This document shows, one piece after another, positions 8,835-18,740 of a stretch of 60,000 nt of DNA (position 1 is its first letter; the number at the start of each line of letters is the position of its first letter). The translations under genes were made by a program, and so were the position numbers. The notes below the pieces were generated by a model. It was not told where the DNA came from. It ran no database searches and worked only from the letters and a program-made list of their open reading frames with translations. This DNA comes from Tubulanus polymorphus (lineage: Eukaryota; Nemertea; Palaeonemertea; Tubulaniformes; Tubulanidae). The stretch is from the NCBI RefSeq assembly GCF_964204645.1, contig NC_134027.1, positions 15,676,485 to 15,736,484 on the forward strand. Direction: 5' to 3'.

Positions 8835-10889
8835 TTGTCAACTTTTCAACTGAACTCCGGAATCAGGATTTCCTCAGTGATAGAGACTTTTATTAGTTCT
8901 CCTACGAGGGAGGCTTTAGGACTCTTTACTAAAAAAGAGTTGTTGGATGTTGCCACATTTTATGAACTCGGTGTTAAATCGTCTATGCTAAAATCGAACA
9001 TTAAGGATGTCATAGACAGTTATCTCGTTTTGAAGGGTTTATTTCAACAGTGTGAAGTAGAACCAATTTCTGACCATGCCTACGAAATTCGAAAGATGGA
9101 GCCTGAATTTGAAGCCGGACAACGCGAACGGGATCGTGAAAGGGATCGTGAGCGGGAGCAACATGAGCTACAACTTAGAGAGATGGAAATTCGTCTTCGT
9201 GAAGTTGAGACCAGTCGTCAGACGAATCGTCTACAGTCGAATCATCTACACTTCGATGTTACACGTCACATCCGATTGGTTCCGAAGTTCCAAGATTCCA
9301 ATATAGATAAGTATTTTTCGCATTTTGAAAAAGTCGCGCTTAATCTAAATTGGCCGCAGGAAAACTGGACTTTGCTACTCCAGAGTGTTCTAACTGGGAA
9401 GGCTCAAGAAGTGTATTCGTCGCTTACATCCGAACAGTCATATGATTATGAAATTGTAAAATCTTGTATTCTTAAAGCGTATGAATTAGTTCCAGAAGCC
9501 TATCGACAACGGTTCAGAGATCGTAAAAAGGTTGAAAATGAAACATATTCAGAATTTGCTAGGGAAAAAGAAACCTTGTTCACTCGCTGGTGTGATTCTA
9601 AATTAGGTAAAAGCGATTTTGACAAATTGCGACAGTTAATGCTTTTGGAAGAATTTAAACAGTGTGTACCAGTGGAAATTAAAACCTATTTGGATGAACA
9701 AAAGGTTTATGATTTAAATGAGGCAGCTACAGCTGCTGATGACTATTCCTTAACCCATAAGGTCTTTAAAGAGGTTAAATCTTATGATACTGTTCGTAGT
9801 CAAGCTTCTAGTTATCAGCTAAAAGGGCAAAATTCACCCGTTATTTGCAATTATTGTAAAAAATCTGGACATTTAATGTCTTCGTGCTTCAAATTACAGG
9901 CAAAGAGAAAACGGGAATCTACTGGGTCGATCGCCTTACTTACACCCCATCCTCCAGTACTGTCAGATGAATCAACAATTTCGTCATCAACTACCTACAA
10001 GAGGTCGTTTGAACCGTTTATAAGTGATGGCAAAGTATCGTTCAGTGAAAATAATTCAATGGTGAGTGTCAAGATATTACGCGATACTGGCGCGTCACAA
10101 ACCATAATTTTAGAAGGAACCATACCATTGTCTAAGCACACTTATACCGGTAAAAACGTACTTCTTAGGGGTGTTGGGTCCGAGATTCTCGATGTACCAA
10201 TTCATAAACTATATTTGGATTGTGATTTAATGTCTGGCTGGTTTGAGATGGGTGTGTGTCCGTCGTTGCCAGTTCAGGGTATCTCTCTGTTACTTGGAAA
10301 TGATTTGGCCGGTGGTAATGTTAGGGTAAATCCTTTTGTTTCTAAGAACCCTGTTCTTAGTTTTGAGACTGAGTTATTAGACCAGGAAATTCCTGGGTTA
10401 TTTCCGTCATGTGTGGTAACTAGGTCTATGTCTAAAAAGACTAGCGGCGGATTTGAAAATTTAGAATCTAAGAATGACTTAAGATCTATTGATGATGAAA
10501 ATTCAGAGAATTCTTTTCATTTACGTGACACGTTTTTATCGAAGATATTTGATGATTCTCTTCTTGTTTCTGATTTTGATGTTGTGTCACGTTCTAACTT
10601 AATTAAGTTTCAAAAAAGTGATAGGGATTTGGAGAAACTAATTTCTATTGCTTATGCCTCAAAAGAGGATCTTGCTGATAGCCATTGTGGTTATTTTTTG
10701 GATTCAGGTGTGCTAATGCGCAAATTTCGCCCACCTGATGTCCCTGCATCTACTGAATGGAAAGTTAATTATCAGATTGTCATTCCATCAGTTTATCGTG
10801 AAGATATTTTGCGTTTGGCTCACGAAAAACCAAAAACGTATAACAAAGTATTGCAACATTTCTTTTGGCCGGGCATAAAAAAGATGTGA
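8835..10889 (+). CDS. gag-pro: Gag-protease polyprotein of Gmr1-like element
   Basis: 684 aa. About residues 95-125 form a highly charged coiled coil (repeated RERDRE), followed by a capsid-like domain (FQDSNIDKYFSHFEKVA, about 155-300). A CCHC zinc knuckle spans residues 338-351 (CNYCKKSGHLMSSC) and the retropepsin active site is DTGA at 417-420. The C-terminal end reaches into the integrase zinc-binding region (LAHEKPKTYNKVLQHFFWPGI). Translation stops at TGA 10887-10889, just after an A AAA AAG heptamer; the integrase continues in the -1 frame. The ATG at 8835 lies about 90 nt after the PBS; an earlier start is possible. Confidence 0.88.
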   Translation: MSTFQLNSGIRISSVIETFISSPTREALGLFTKKELLDVATFYELGVKSSMLKSNIKDVIDSYLVLKGLFQQCEVEPISDHAYEIRKMEPEFEAGQRERDRERDREREQHELQLREMEIRLREVETSRQTNRLQSNHLHFDVTRHIRLVPKFQDSNIDKYFSHFEKVALNLNWPQENWTLLLQSVLTGKAQEVYSSLTSEQSYDYEIVKSCILKAYELVPEAYRQRFRDRKKVENETYSEFAREKETLFTRWCDSKLGKSDFDKLRQLMLLEEFKQCVPVEIKTYLDEQKVYDLNEAATAADDYSLTHKVFKEVKSYDTVRSQASSYQLKGQNSPVICNYCKKSGHLMSSCFKLQAKRKRESTGSIALLTPHPPVLSDESTISSSTTYKRSFEPFISDGKVSFSENNSMVSVKILRDTGASQTIILEGTIPLSKHTYTGKNVLLRGVGSEILDVPIHKLYLDCDLMSGWFEMGVCPSLPVQGISLLLGNDLAGGNVRVNPFVSKNPVLSFETELLDQEIPGLFPSCVVTRSMSKKTSGGFENLESKNDLRSIDDENSENSFHLRDTFLSKIFDDSLLVSDFDVVSRSNLIKFQKSDRDLEKLISIAYASKEDLADSHCGYFLDSGVLMRKFRPPDVPASTEWKVNYQIVIPSVYREDILRLAHEKPKTYNKVLQHFFWPGIKKM

Positions 10890-13360
10890 GTAATTTTTGT
10901 GCCTCATGCCATTATTGCCAAATATGTGGTAAGCCTAATCAGGCTATACCCAAACATCCGTTGATACCTGTACCTGCATTTAATGAACCATTTTCGGACG
11001 TTATCTGTGACTGTGTTGGTAAGTTACCAAAAACTCGATCTGGTAATGAGTATTTGTTGACGATCATGTGCAAGTCAACTCACTATCCAGAGGCAATTCC
11101 TCTGCGTACAATTAATGCTCCTACAATATTAAAAGCACTCACAAAATTCTTTACGTCATACGGGTTTCCAAAAACTATACAGTCTGATCAGGGATCAAAT
11201 TTTGTTTCTGGAGTGTTTCAACAGGTCATGTATCAACTGGGTGTTAAACAAAGTACTTCGAGTGCGTATCATCCTGAATCTCAGGGGGCGCTTGAGAGGT
11301 TTCATCAAACGTTGAACACAATGCTTACAGTTTACTGTGAAGAAAATCAAAAAGATTGGGATGAAGGGGTTCCGTTTCTTTTGTTTGCCGTTAGAGATGC
11401 GGTCCAAGAGTCATTAGGATTTAGTCCCTTCGAATTAGTTTTTGGGCATGAAGTGCGCGGTCCGCTTAAATTGCTTAAAGAAAGATTTCTACTTGATAAT
11501 GATGAAAAACAGAATGACTGTAACTTAATGAAGTATGTTTCTAGTTTTAGAAATAGATTATTCAAGGCGTGGGAGAGTGCCCGTAGATATTTGAAGGACT
11601 CTCAAATGACTATGAAAACATGGTATGATAAAAAGGCTCGGAAACGAATATTTAGTCCGGGGGACAAAGTTCTTGTATTGTTTCCTTTTAAGGGGGCGAG
11701 CCTTCAGGCGAAATTTCGAGGTCCTTACATTGTACTCGAAAAATTAAATGATGTAAATTATTTGATAGCGACTCCTGACCGTAGGAAAGATAGTCAGGTT
11801 TGTCATGTTAACATGATGAAACGTTATTTAGAAAGAAACCAAGACTCTGCTAGTAGTATAAATATGTGTATAGATACTGTTCATTCTTCTAATTTACTGG
11901 ATGCGGATGATGTCGGTAGTGCAGTTGATAAAACGTTACCGTTTTGTAGCAGACCAGTTTCTAATGGTGGTGACAGTCAGAGTAATTATGTAGATTTTCT
12001 ATTTGAAAATTCGAAAGTGATGGATAATATTAATGCCAAATTAGATCACTTGGAGCCTCGTGAGAAATCTGATTTAAAACAATTGTTAAATGAATTTCAA
12101 CATCTCTTTACAGATACTCCGGGCTTGACTACGCTCGCTTGTCACGATGTGGATGTTGGTGAGGCTAAACCAATGAAGCAGCATCCATATCGTGTGAATC
12201 CTGTTAAATCTGAAATTATGAAAGAGGAGGTTATCGCTATGTTAAAGACGGGTATTGCCGAGCCTAGCACGAGTGATTGGAGTTCACCCTGTATTTTAGT
12301 TCCGAAACAGAATGGTAAGTGGCGGTTCTGTACGGACTATCGTAAGGTTAATTCGGTTACCAAATCTGATTCTTACCCAATTCCAAGAATTGACGATTTG
12401 ATAGATAGAATCGGTAGAGCCAAATACATCAGTAAATTTGACCTTACAAAAGGTTATTGGCAGGTTCCTCTTTCTCAGCGTGCTCGGGAAATATCCGCCT
12501 TTTGTACCCCTCATGGTTTATTCCAATACTGTAGAATGCCATTTGGGATGAAAAATTCGGCAGCCACGTTTCAACGGCTGATGAATCAAGTCATTAAAGG
12601 TCTTATATGTGTTGTTGTATATATTGATGACATAATTGTATTTTCTGATACGTGGAATGAACACTTGTATCAATTAAGATGCCTATTCGAGAGATTAACT
12701 GAGGCTAACTTGACGGTAAATCTAATTAAAAGTGATTTTGGTCAAGCTAAATGTATATATTTGGGTCACGTTGTAGGCCATGGGCAAGTTAAACCCGTAA
12801 ATGCAAAAATTGAAGCTATTGTTAATTATCCCGCCCCCCAGGATCGTCGATCTTTAATGCGATTTCTGGGTATGGCAGGTTATTATAGAAAATTCTGTGT
12901 GAACTTTGCCCAGGTTACATCGGTATTGACTGATTTGTTGAAGAAGAATGTTAAATTTGAGTGGACTAATCATCGTGATGAGGCGTTCTTGAACGTAAAA
13001 AGATTGTTGAGTAATAAACCAGTGCTTATTGCGCCGGACTTTGGTAGGCAATTCAAATTAATGATCGACGCCTGTGACATTGGTGCAGGTGCTGTATTAA
13101 TTCAAGCTGACGATTGTGGTATAGACCATCCAATTTGTTACTTCTCAAAAAAATTTGATGTTTCGCAACAAAATTACTCAACTATTGAGAAAGAATGTTT
13201 AGCCTTGATACTTGCTTTAGAACATTTTAACGTATATACTACTATGTGTCTCTTTCCGGTGATTGTCTATACTGATCATAATCCGTTAACTTTTGTAAAT
13301 AGTATGAAGAATAAGAACAAGAGGTTGATGAGATGGTGTTTGAACCTTACAGGAGTATGA
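10865..13360 (+). CDS. pol: Integrase-reverse transcriptase-RNase H polyprotein of Gmr1-like element
   Basis: 831 codons open from the overlap with ORF1. Domain order: remaining integrase zinc Cys pair (CASCHYCQ), integrase core with D (SDVICDCVG), D (IQSDQGSNF) and E (ESQGALERFHQ), then a GPY/F-like region (KFRGPYIVLEKL), RT (WRFCTDYRKVN, FDLTKGYWQVPL, YIDD at residues 586-589) and RNase H (MIDACDIGAG, TIEKECLALI, YTDHNPL). IN before RT is the defining Gmr1 feature. The frame ends at 13360, but the conserved RNase H tail (EYDL...NNVVADALSRA) continues in another frame to TAA at 13422-13424, so a one-base indel near 13345 clips the C-terminus. Confidence 0.9.
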   Translation: MAGHKKDVSNFCASCHYCQICGKPNQAIPKHPLIPVPAFNEPFSDVICDCVGKLPKTRSGNEYLLTIMCKSTHYPEAIPLRTINAPTILKALTKFFTSYGFPKTIQSDQGSNFVSGVFQQVMYQLGVKQSTSSAYHPESQGALERFHQTLNTMLTVYCEENQKDWDEGVPFLLFAVRDAVQESLGFSPFELVFGHEVRGPLKLLKERFLLDNDEKQNDCNLMKYVSSFRNRLFKAWESARRYLKDSQMTMKTWYDKKARKRIFSPGDKVLVLFPFKGASLQAKFRGPYIVLEKLNDVNYLIATPDRRKDSQVCHVNMMKRYLERNQDSASSINMCIDTVHSSNLLDADDVGSAVDKTLPFCSRPVSNGGDSQSNYVDFLFENSKVMDNINAKLDHLEPREKSDLKQLLNEFQHLFTDTPGLTTLACHDVDVGEAKPMKQHPYRVNPVKSEIMKEEVIAMLKTGIAEPSTSDWSSPCILVPKQNGKWRFCTDYRKVNSVTKSDSYPIPRIDDLIDRIGRAKYISKFDLTKGYWQVPLSQRAREISAFCTPHGLFQYCRMPFGMKNSAATFQRLMNQVIKGLICVVVYIDDIIVFSDTWNEHLYQLRCLFERLTEANLTVNLIKSDFGQAKCIYLGHVVGHGQVKPVNAKIEAIVNYPAPQDRRSLMRFLGMAGYYRKFCVNFAQVTSVLTDLLKKNVKFEWTNHRDEAFLNVKRLLSNKPVLIAPDFGRQFKLMIDACDIGAGAVLIQADDCGIDHPICYFSKKFDVSQQNYSTIEKECLALILALEHFNVYTTMCLFPVIVYTDHNPLTFVNSMKNKNKRLMRWCLNLTGV
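10877..10883 (+). promoter_or_regulatory. A AAA AAG slippery heptamer at the ORF1/ORF2 junction
   Basis: In the ORF1 frame the codons read ATA AAA AAG, a canonical -1 slippery sequence, and ORF2 is exactly in the -1 frame. The shift falls inside the integrase HHCC zinc domain: ORF1 gives HFFWPGIKK, ORF2 gives KKDVSNFCASCHYCQ. Either a programmed shift or a one-base length change in an A-run explains it. Confidence 0.6.
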
Positions 13361-13469
13361 TCTCCCTATATTACATGTACGTGGTTGTAATAATGTTGTG
13401 GCGGATGCGTTGTCTAGAGCGTAAATTAGTAATGGTAATTGTAAATAACTACTTTATGGTCACTTCTTT

Positions 13470-13479
13470 AAGAAGGGGG
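13470..13479 (+). promoter_or_regulatory. Polypurine tract
   Basis: AAGAAGGGGG immediately precedes the 3' LTR, as expected for plus-strand priming. Confidence 0.85.
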
Positions 13480-13728
13480 TGTTACGTATTCGATGTTTGT
13501 CTCGCATCACTGGTTTTCAAGTTCCTATTTCGTCATGTCAGTGTTCATTGTGAATATTGTAAGCTTTAATCTCTGTCTGTATTCTTCTATTGTTGTTTCC
13601 TGTATATATATGTTCGTACTGTTGATATTCAGCAGTTCAGTTGAGTTCTGTTTAATAAAGCAGTTGGTGTTATGTAGATGGCAGTCTTCCGAGTTGTGTT
13701 TGTAGTTTGGCTTTTTCTGGCCGTAACA
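13480..13728 (+). repeat. 3' LTR of Gmr1-like element
   Basis: 249 bp, TGTTAC...GTAACA, one mismatch to the 5' LTR. It follows the polypurine tract directly. Confidence 0.95.
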
Positions 13729-14778
13729 CTCACGATCGCCGGAGGAGTAGGGCGTGCACAAATAGCACCCTCGATGGGATCTCGAAATTGCGATTCATAT
13801 TAGGATCTTCAAATGCGGGAGATCTGCTTATAGTTCCGTAGCTCGATTATGGTTCAAAGCGAATTCGAAAGTCGAAATTGAGAAGAGTGGAGCAACGTTG
13901 CCGCTGATTACAAAACGTGGATTACGTGCGATATTGATGGTCAAGTCGTCAATTCTAAAGATCACTCGAAGGTAATCTAGTGAGAGGCGAATGTGGAAGC
14001 TAGCTTATTATAGTTATTTATGTTAACCGGTACCGGTGATAATACTGTGTTGTCCTGTGTTGTGTATTGTGTGTACGTTTTATTGTGCTTTGACGGTGTA
14101 TTGCATGTGGCCTGTTAGTTATATAGTTTAGTATTGCTTTGTGTGTATTTCCTTCCGTCCTGGTCGAGGAGATCCGTGGATGGTGAAACCAAAACTTTAT
14201 GTTTACGGTGGTGTAAGAAACTGATTTTAGAGTTGTGGATTGTTGGTTTGGTGTAGAGACAGAGACTCTTCTTTTTTATCTTATAGTTTATTTCCTTTGC
14301 TTAATTTGATTTACTTTGATTTATGCTGGTAGCATCAAACTTGATTATTTTGATTTGCTTGACAGTATGATTATTCAAGTGCATGTTATAAATTTCATTA
14401 GGTGTATTTTTCTTAAGCGTAGAGGATTGCTCGCTTATTATCATAATTAATTGTTTCGTTGGTTATTGATTATTAATTGCTTGCTTGACACCCAGGAGGT
14501 GATTCAGGTTTTTTGATTTGTAAAAAGGAAAAAAACGTATATTTGTAAGAGGGTTCTTCCAGGTTATTATATGATTTAAGCTGTGTTACGTTAATAGTTT
14601 AATAACTGGAGTTTCCCGCTCTTGGGTGTAAGCGTGGTAAGTGCTATAATCGAGGTAGGTGAGTACCTGTGTAATCTGAACCAACCCTGTCATTTTCTGA
14701 AATTGGGGTTGTGCAAACCGATTCATTTGTAGGTAGTTAGCTCAGATAATCAATACAGATAATCCAATTCAGTCCAAT
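13729..14778. other. Non-coding stretch, probably 5' region of a gag-bearing element
   Basis: About 1.05 kb with no convincing ORF, leading to the gag-like fragment at 14779. It could hold an LTR or untranslated leader of that element; no repeat partner is visible in the window. Confidence 0.35.
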
Positions 14779-15304
14779 TATGTCGTCGATGCGGGCTGGT
14801 CATGTCGTTTCAGCTGGGTTCATTGGTTCAGTGAGTCTGGACCGGGAGGTAATTCGAGCGGAGTTTTGCAGATTCGGTGAGGTTAATTCGTTTGTGTATC
14901 TGGACAGACAGAATATGTTGTGTTTGTCAACGCCAGCTCAGCTAAGAATGCAGTAGCTGCAGAAATTGAATTTCAGGGTAATGCGGTGCAGATAGCGATT
15001 GTGCCGTTGGACCAGTTATCAGATGTCGAACAACAAATCGCTGAAGCGCGTATAGAGGAGATCCTTGGTGGGTTAAACCCTACTTTACGTGGATCCGTTG
15101 TAAACAGATTTTCTTACGGGGATGGTGCTACTTCACGGAAGCGATTGGGGTTTGAGCCGGTGTCTCCGCCCAGTTTTGCGTCGTTCGAGGACCCGAGGCC
15201 GAAGGAGTCTGCGGAGTCGGCTAAAGGAAGACAAAATGTCGTGATGAACACTCCATCACGCCTCAGTACGTTTTCCGATGAGGAGAATAAGACTTTCTCA
15301 AAAT
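14779..15304 (+). pseudogene. Gag-like N-terminal fragment with RRM-like fold, truncated
   Basis: From ATG 14779 a beta-alpha-beta style segment (AGFIGSVSLDREVIRAEFCRF, shortened here) runs to about 14920, then the frame shifts and continues as VFVNASSAKNAVAAEIEF...VQIAIVPLD, together resembling an RRM. A Pro/Ser-rich linker and SRLSTFSDEE follow, which look like the linker-to-capsid start of PNMA-type gypsy gags. Coding is cut where the long inverted repeat begins at about 15303. The RRM reading is direct; the gag assignment is inference. Confidence 0.45.
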
Positions 15305-15559
15305 GTATCAAAAATTAAACTAATTTTTAGTTCATAAGTCCTCAAATATTCATAAATGAACGGTTAAAAATTGATGAAACATGCCGTAAAATCAACCTAT
15401 TAACAGTCCGGAATGTGGGATAATGTCGGGCTTTAGAGAACATAATGCCCCCGAGGTCTTCACATTTACAGAAAAGATTACGTAAGTGATTCACGCGCAG
15501 CGTGCGATAGGCGCACAATAGAAATCTGAGCCGCTCGTTCTTTGAGTGTCACCAATTTA

Positions 15560-15850
15560 AGGGGACCGCTATTGTGAAAATTGACCTTGGGAGGAATATT
15601 CCTCCCAAAGTCAATCGATGGAAACTTGACCAAGGGGTTCGACATCCAAACAATTGACTTTGGCAGGAATATTCCTCCCAAGGTCAAACGAAGAGAATTT
15701 GACCTTCAGGTCTGATATTCAAAATATCGACTTCGGGAGGAATGTTCCTCCGAATGTCAAACGAAGGAAACTGGACCTGGTCTGTTATTCGAAATATCGA
15801 CTTTGGGATGAATGTCCTTCCAAACCACTAAACGCTAAAAACCTGAGGTA
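15560..15850 (+). repeat. Palindromic GGGAGGAATATTCCTCCC repeat cluster (left arm)
   Basis: Four diverged units of about 65 bp, each centred on GGAGGAATATTCCTCC (first perfect copy 15589-15606) and flanked by TTGACCTT / AAGTCAA type sequence. Two further clusters occur at 39512-39840 (same orientation) and 43555-43830 (inverted). Confidence 0.85.
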
Positions 15851-16639
15851 ATATAAACTAGATTGGTGTAATCATTGTTTTTGATAAGTAGTATATACTA
15901 TAGTGACGACACCAGACATATTTAGGCAATTTGAGTGATAATGTACATGGTATTTGAGGGTCTGCGACGAACGATTTTTAGAAAGTTAAATAGCTGTAGT
16001 GCAGGTTCAAATAATGAGTCTAATATAGTCTTCACATCGCAATCAGTTTTTAGAATGTATCTTCCTTTTTCTTTACTTGATCTTGAGTCTTTGACTCGTT
16101 AAATTTTTTCTTGATTGATTGATGCTGGGAGGTCTAGATCAAATTATATTGTTAATCAAATCAATTATTTTTCAACTGCAAATTCACACTTGATATTGAT
16201 ATTAGTAATCAATATTACTCATTTCATAATATAGCGCACTGCTGCAAATAGTTATCAGTGTGCTTTGCATGAGTATAAAATAAACACAAGCTGAAAAATC
16301 GAAATGTAAATACGTGGATGATAAAAATCAAGTTAAAAGGTGTAGGGGCGGAGAGATCTGGCGAGAAAAAAAAACAGTAATGGGCGCAAAATGGACCCGT
16401 GCCTAATTGCCCGACCAAAAACGACCAGACCAGACCTGAGTCAAATTAAGCGTGTTAATTTAAACTGGTTTTGGAAATCAGTCATTTCGCTTTGTTTAAA
16501 GTTTGGACTCGTTTTAGATTCCATTGCTTAAGCATTGTTTAGTATCGAATGAATGGGTTTGAATTTGAATGTGAAATGAATTTGAACATGAAAATCGGCG
16601 CGCTCTTTGGTAAGCTATGCGTAAAATTTAAGTCGGACC

Positions 16640-16990
16640 TGATTCGAGCCAATTTAGCCCCGCCAAATCGTCTCTATAGCCGCGATCACACGTGCATTTT
16701 TGGCCCGGGCCAATTTTGGCCCGTGTCAAATTTAGCCCGGAGCAACTGTTTACACGGGTGCCAAGTGGGCCCGAGCCTGTTTGGCCCGGGCCAAATTTGG
16801 CCCGACCAAAAACGTCGGACCAGGCCCGAGCCTTTTTTGGCATCAGACAAATGACTGCGTTTGAATTGCACCGGGAATGATCCACTTCCCTTTGTTTGAG
16901 CATTGTTAAGTATCGAGTGAATGGTTTGCTTGTGAACGCGCTCTCTAATTTGGCCCGGGCGAAATCGTCTCCGTGTGATCGCGGCTCATG
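16640..16990. repeat. GGCCCGGGCC-rich segment (left arm)
   Basis: Several copies of TTTGGCCCGGGCCAAATTTG and variants within 350 bp, strongly GC-rich against AT-rich surroundings, partnered by 42370-42730 in the other arm. Short ORFs here on both strands are by-products of the repeats. Confidence 0.7.
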
Positions 16991-17145
16991 GGATCCCGGC
17001 TTATGTGGGTCATGAGTGATAAGATAAATCTTTCCCTTTATGTTTGCAAATTAGCCATTGTCCTAGTTTTAACTTCTGATTTGTACCCTGTGTAGGGGTT
17101 TATATTTCTGTTTGTACTCTTTCATAGAAATACGACAGATATCAA

Positions 17146-17900
17146 ATGGGATCTTTGATTAAAGACACTGTAGACCGGTACACACCAATATGTCAATCCA
17201 TCCGACCTACGAGCAATCATCTCATTAATGAGATTATTGCTCGTAAATCCGACAGCTACGTTTTACAACAAGAAATATATTAGATGAGATTCCTAATGAT
17301 AAAATCATTACTATTAAGAATATGTTATTAATTATGAAAAGATTCAAAAAGAATTGACAAAATATATTACTTTGAATGGCCTTTAGATATTGGATAGGGC
17401 GATTTTGAATTATTTTTGGGGAATTTTATCAAGAAGCTCAAACTCCCTAAGGCGATAAAGTGTTTAAGGCAGATCTTTCCCGATTATGATCCCACCATAT
17501 GAATTGCTCATGAAACTATTATGTATAAACACCTCCCAATTAACGTAATGACTGAGTGACGTCCTGTTGCACAAGCTATATTACACCATGATAAAAAGCC
17601 TATTATAGTCAAGTTGGGTTTCTCGATGTATAAATGCAGGGAGGGTCGGGAGCTTTATGTTCAATAACATTAGGTTCCTATAAATGTTTGCTCTATGGAT
17701 TTCAAAATAAAAGAAAAATTTACGTTAAACGTGATATCTGTTTCATTACTCGTGATATATCGGGGAATCTCTGCAATAAAATTTGACGATTTCAAAACTA
17801 TTACAAAATGAGCAAATTGCGATTCTTAGTGATATTTGCTAACATTATGAATTCTAGCGTATAAGCGGATTTGTGTGATATGTAATAAGTATCGTAGCGA
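17146..17900 (+). pseudogene. Decayed unknown ORF carried by the inverted repeat (left arm copy)
   Basis: Starts MGSLIKDTVDRYTPI and continues through several stops and frames with readable pieces (NHLINEIIARKSD, KIITIKNMLLIMKRF, MYKHLPINVMTE, AILHHDKKPIIVKLGFSMY). The partner copy is at 41400-42217, minus strand, with matching residues, so the protein pre-dates the divergence of the arms. I do not recognise the family. Confidence 0.4.
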
Positions 17901-18740
17901 TAATCAATGAGAAAAGTATCTACCGTAGCTAGAAATGACAATTAAATCAGAATATCTCCCTCAAAATACCTACATCCGTTCAAAAAAATATCCCCCTGGT
18001 AAAAATTTCCTATGTAGAAATCTAAAAAAATCTAAACCCTATATAAACATGGTAAACATACCCTGGGTATAAATCCCCAAATATTCAATAATCTCTACTT
18101 CGTGATTATCAAGAACATTTCAATCGACGATGTTTCTCCAATTTAATTCATTTGCAATGAGACTGAAATATGTTTGAAATTTTTAATGAAATCTTTCATT
18201 GCGATAAACTCTTAAGGATAAAATAAATTGTAAGAATAAATAAGAGTAATAAACTTTTATTTGTAATATCTTAAGATTCGAACTGGAATACTTTTGAACT
18301 GCGGACTCTCGATAACTTTTGGTATATTTCAGCTGTGCGATGCCATGAATTGAAATGTGCGATGAACCCCTTTACTAAGCTGTGCAATAACTACATGTAT
18401 ATGTACTAATTTAGTATCAATGAAACATTAATTTGTAGTATGTCTTAATTCAAATAGCATAGTTTGTATGGGCATATTGATATCCTTATGGTGTTCGACA
18501 GTAAAATATGAATAAATTGGATAATACGTATCAATAATACGAATTAATTGACCTTAAGATTGTATATATACTTATAATCCCTTCAAAGGGAGGGGATTAC
18601 CTACTTTGAAGAATTGGGGATTTTTACCGAGGGGATTTTTACCTGGGGGATTTCTACTCAGGGGATTTTTACCACTAACCCTTAGCAATGCACTGTAATG
18701 AACAATTTACTTTGTTTTGCTAAATTAACTACTTGTAACA

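Larger units (their letters stand above)
8498..13728 (+). mobile_element. Gmr1-like Ty3/gypsy LTR retrotransposon, nearly intact
   Basis: 5.2 kb element bounded by two 249-bp LTRs, with PBS, gag-protease ORF, a second ORF encoding integrase before reverse transcriptase/RNase H, and a polypurine tract. Integrase upstream of RT is the copia-like order known among Ty3/gypsy elements only in the Gmr1 group. The flanks share only CTC immediately outside each LTR, so a full 4-6 bp target duplication is not evident. One LTR mismatch (8521 A versus 13503 C) indicates a young insertion. It is inserted in the plus orientation. Confidence 0.9.
15303..18740 (+). repeat. Left arm of a roughly 3.4 kb inverted repeat
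   Basis: This segment is matched in reverse complement, block by block, by 45420-45151 and 43837-40262. Matching landmarks include the outer 240 bp (TTTTTAGTTCATAAGTCCTC), the GGAGGAATATTCCTCC cluster, the GGCCCGGGCC cluster, a decayed ORF (17146-17900) and the inner block TAACCCTTAGCAATGCACTG. The arms are diverged by scattered substitutions and small indels. About 21.5 kb, including the LINE and Polinton-like copy B, lies between the arms. It could be the TIR of a very large or foldback-type transposon, or two opposed copies of one repeat. Confidence 0.75.

Noticed and set aside
13525-13761. ORFs within the LTRs (also at 8543-8791)
   Set aside because: Identical frames in both LTRs on the minus strand; non-coding LTR sequence explains them.
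16549-16903. Several overlapping ORFs on both strands in the GGCCCGGGCC segment
   Set aside because: Produced by palindromic GC-rich repeats that stay open in several frames; compositions mirror each other on both strands.
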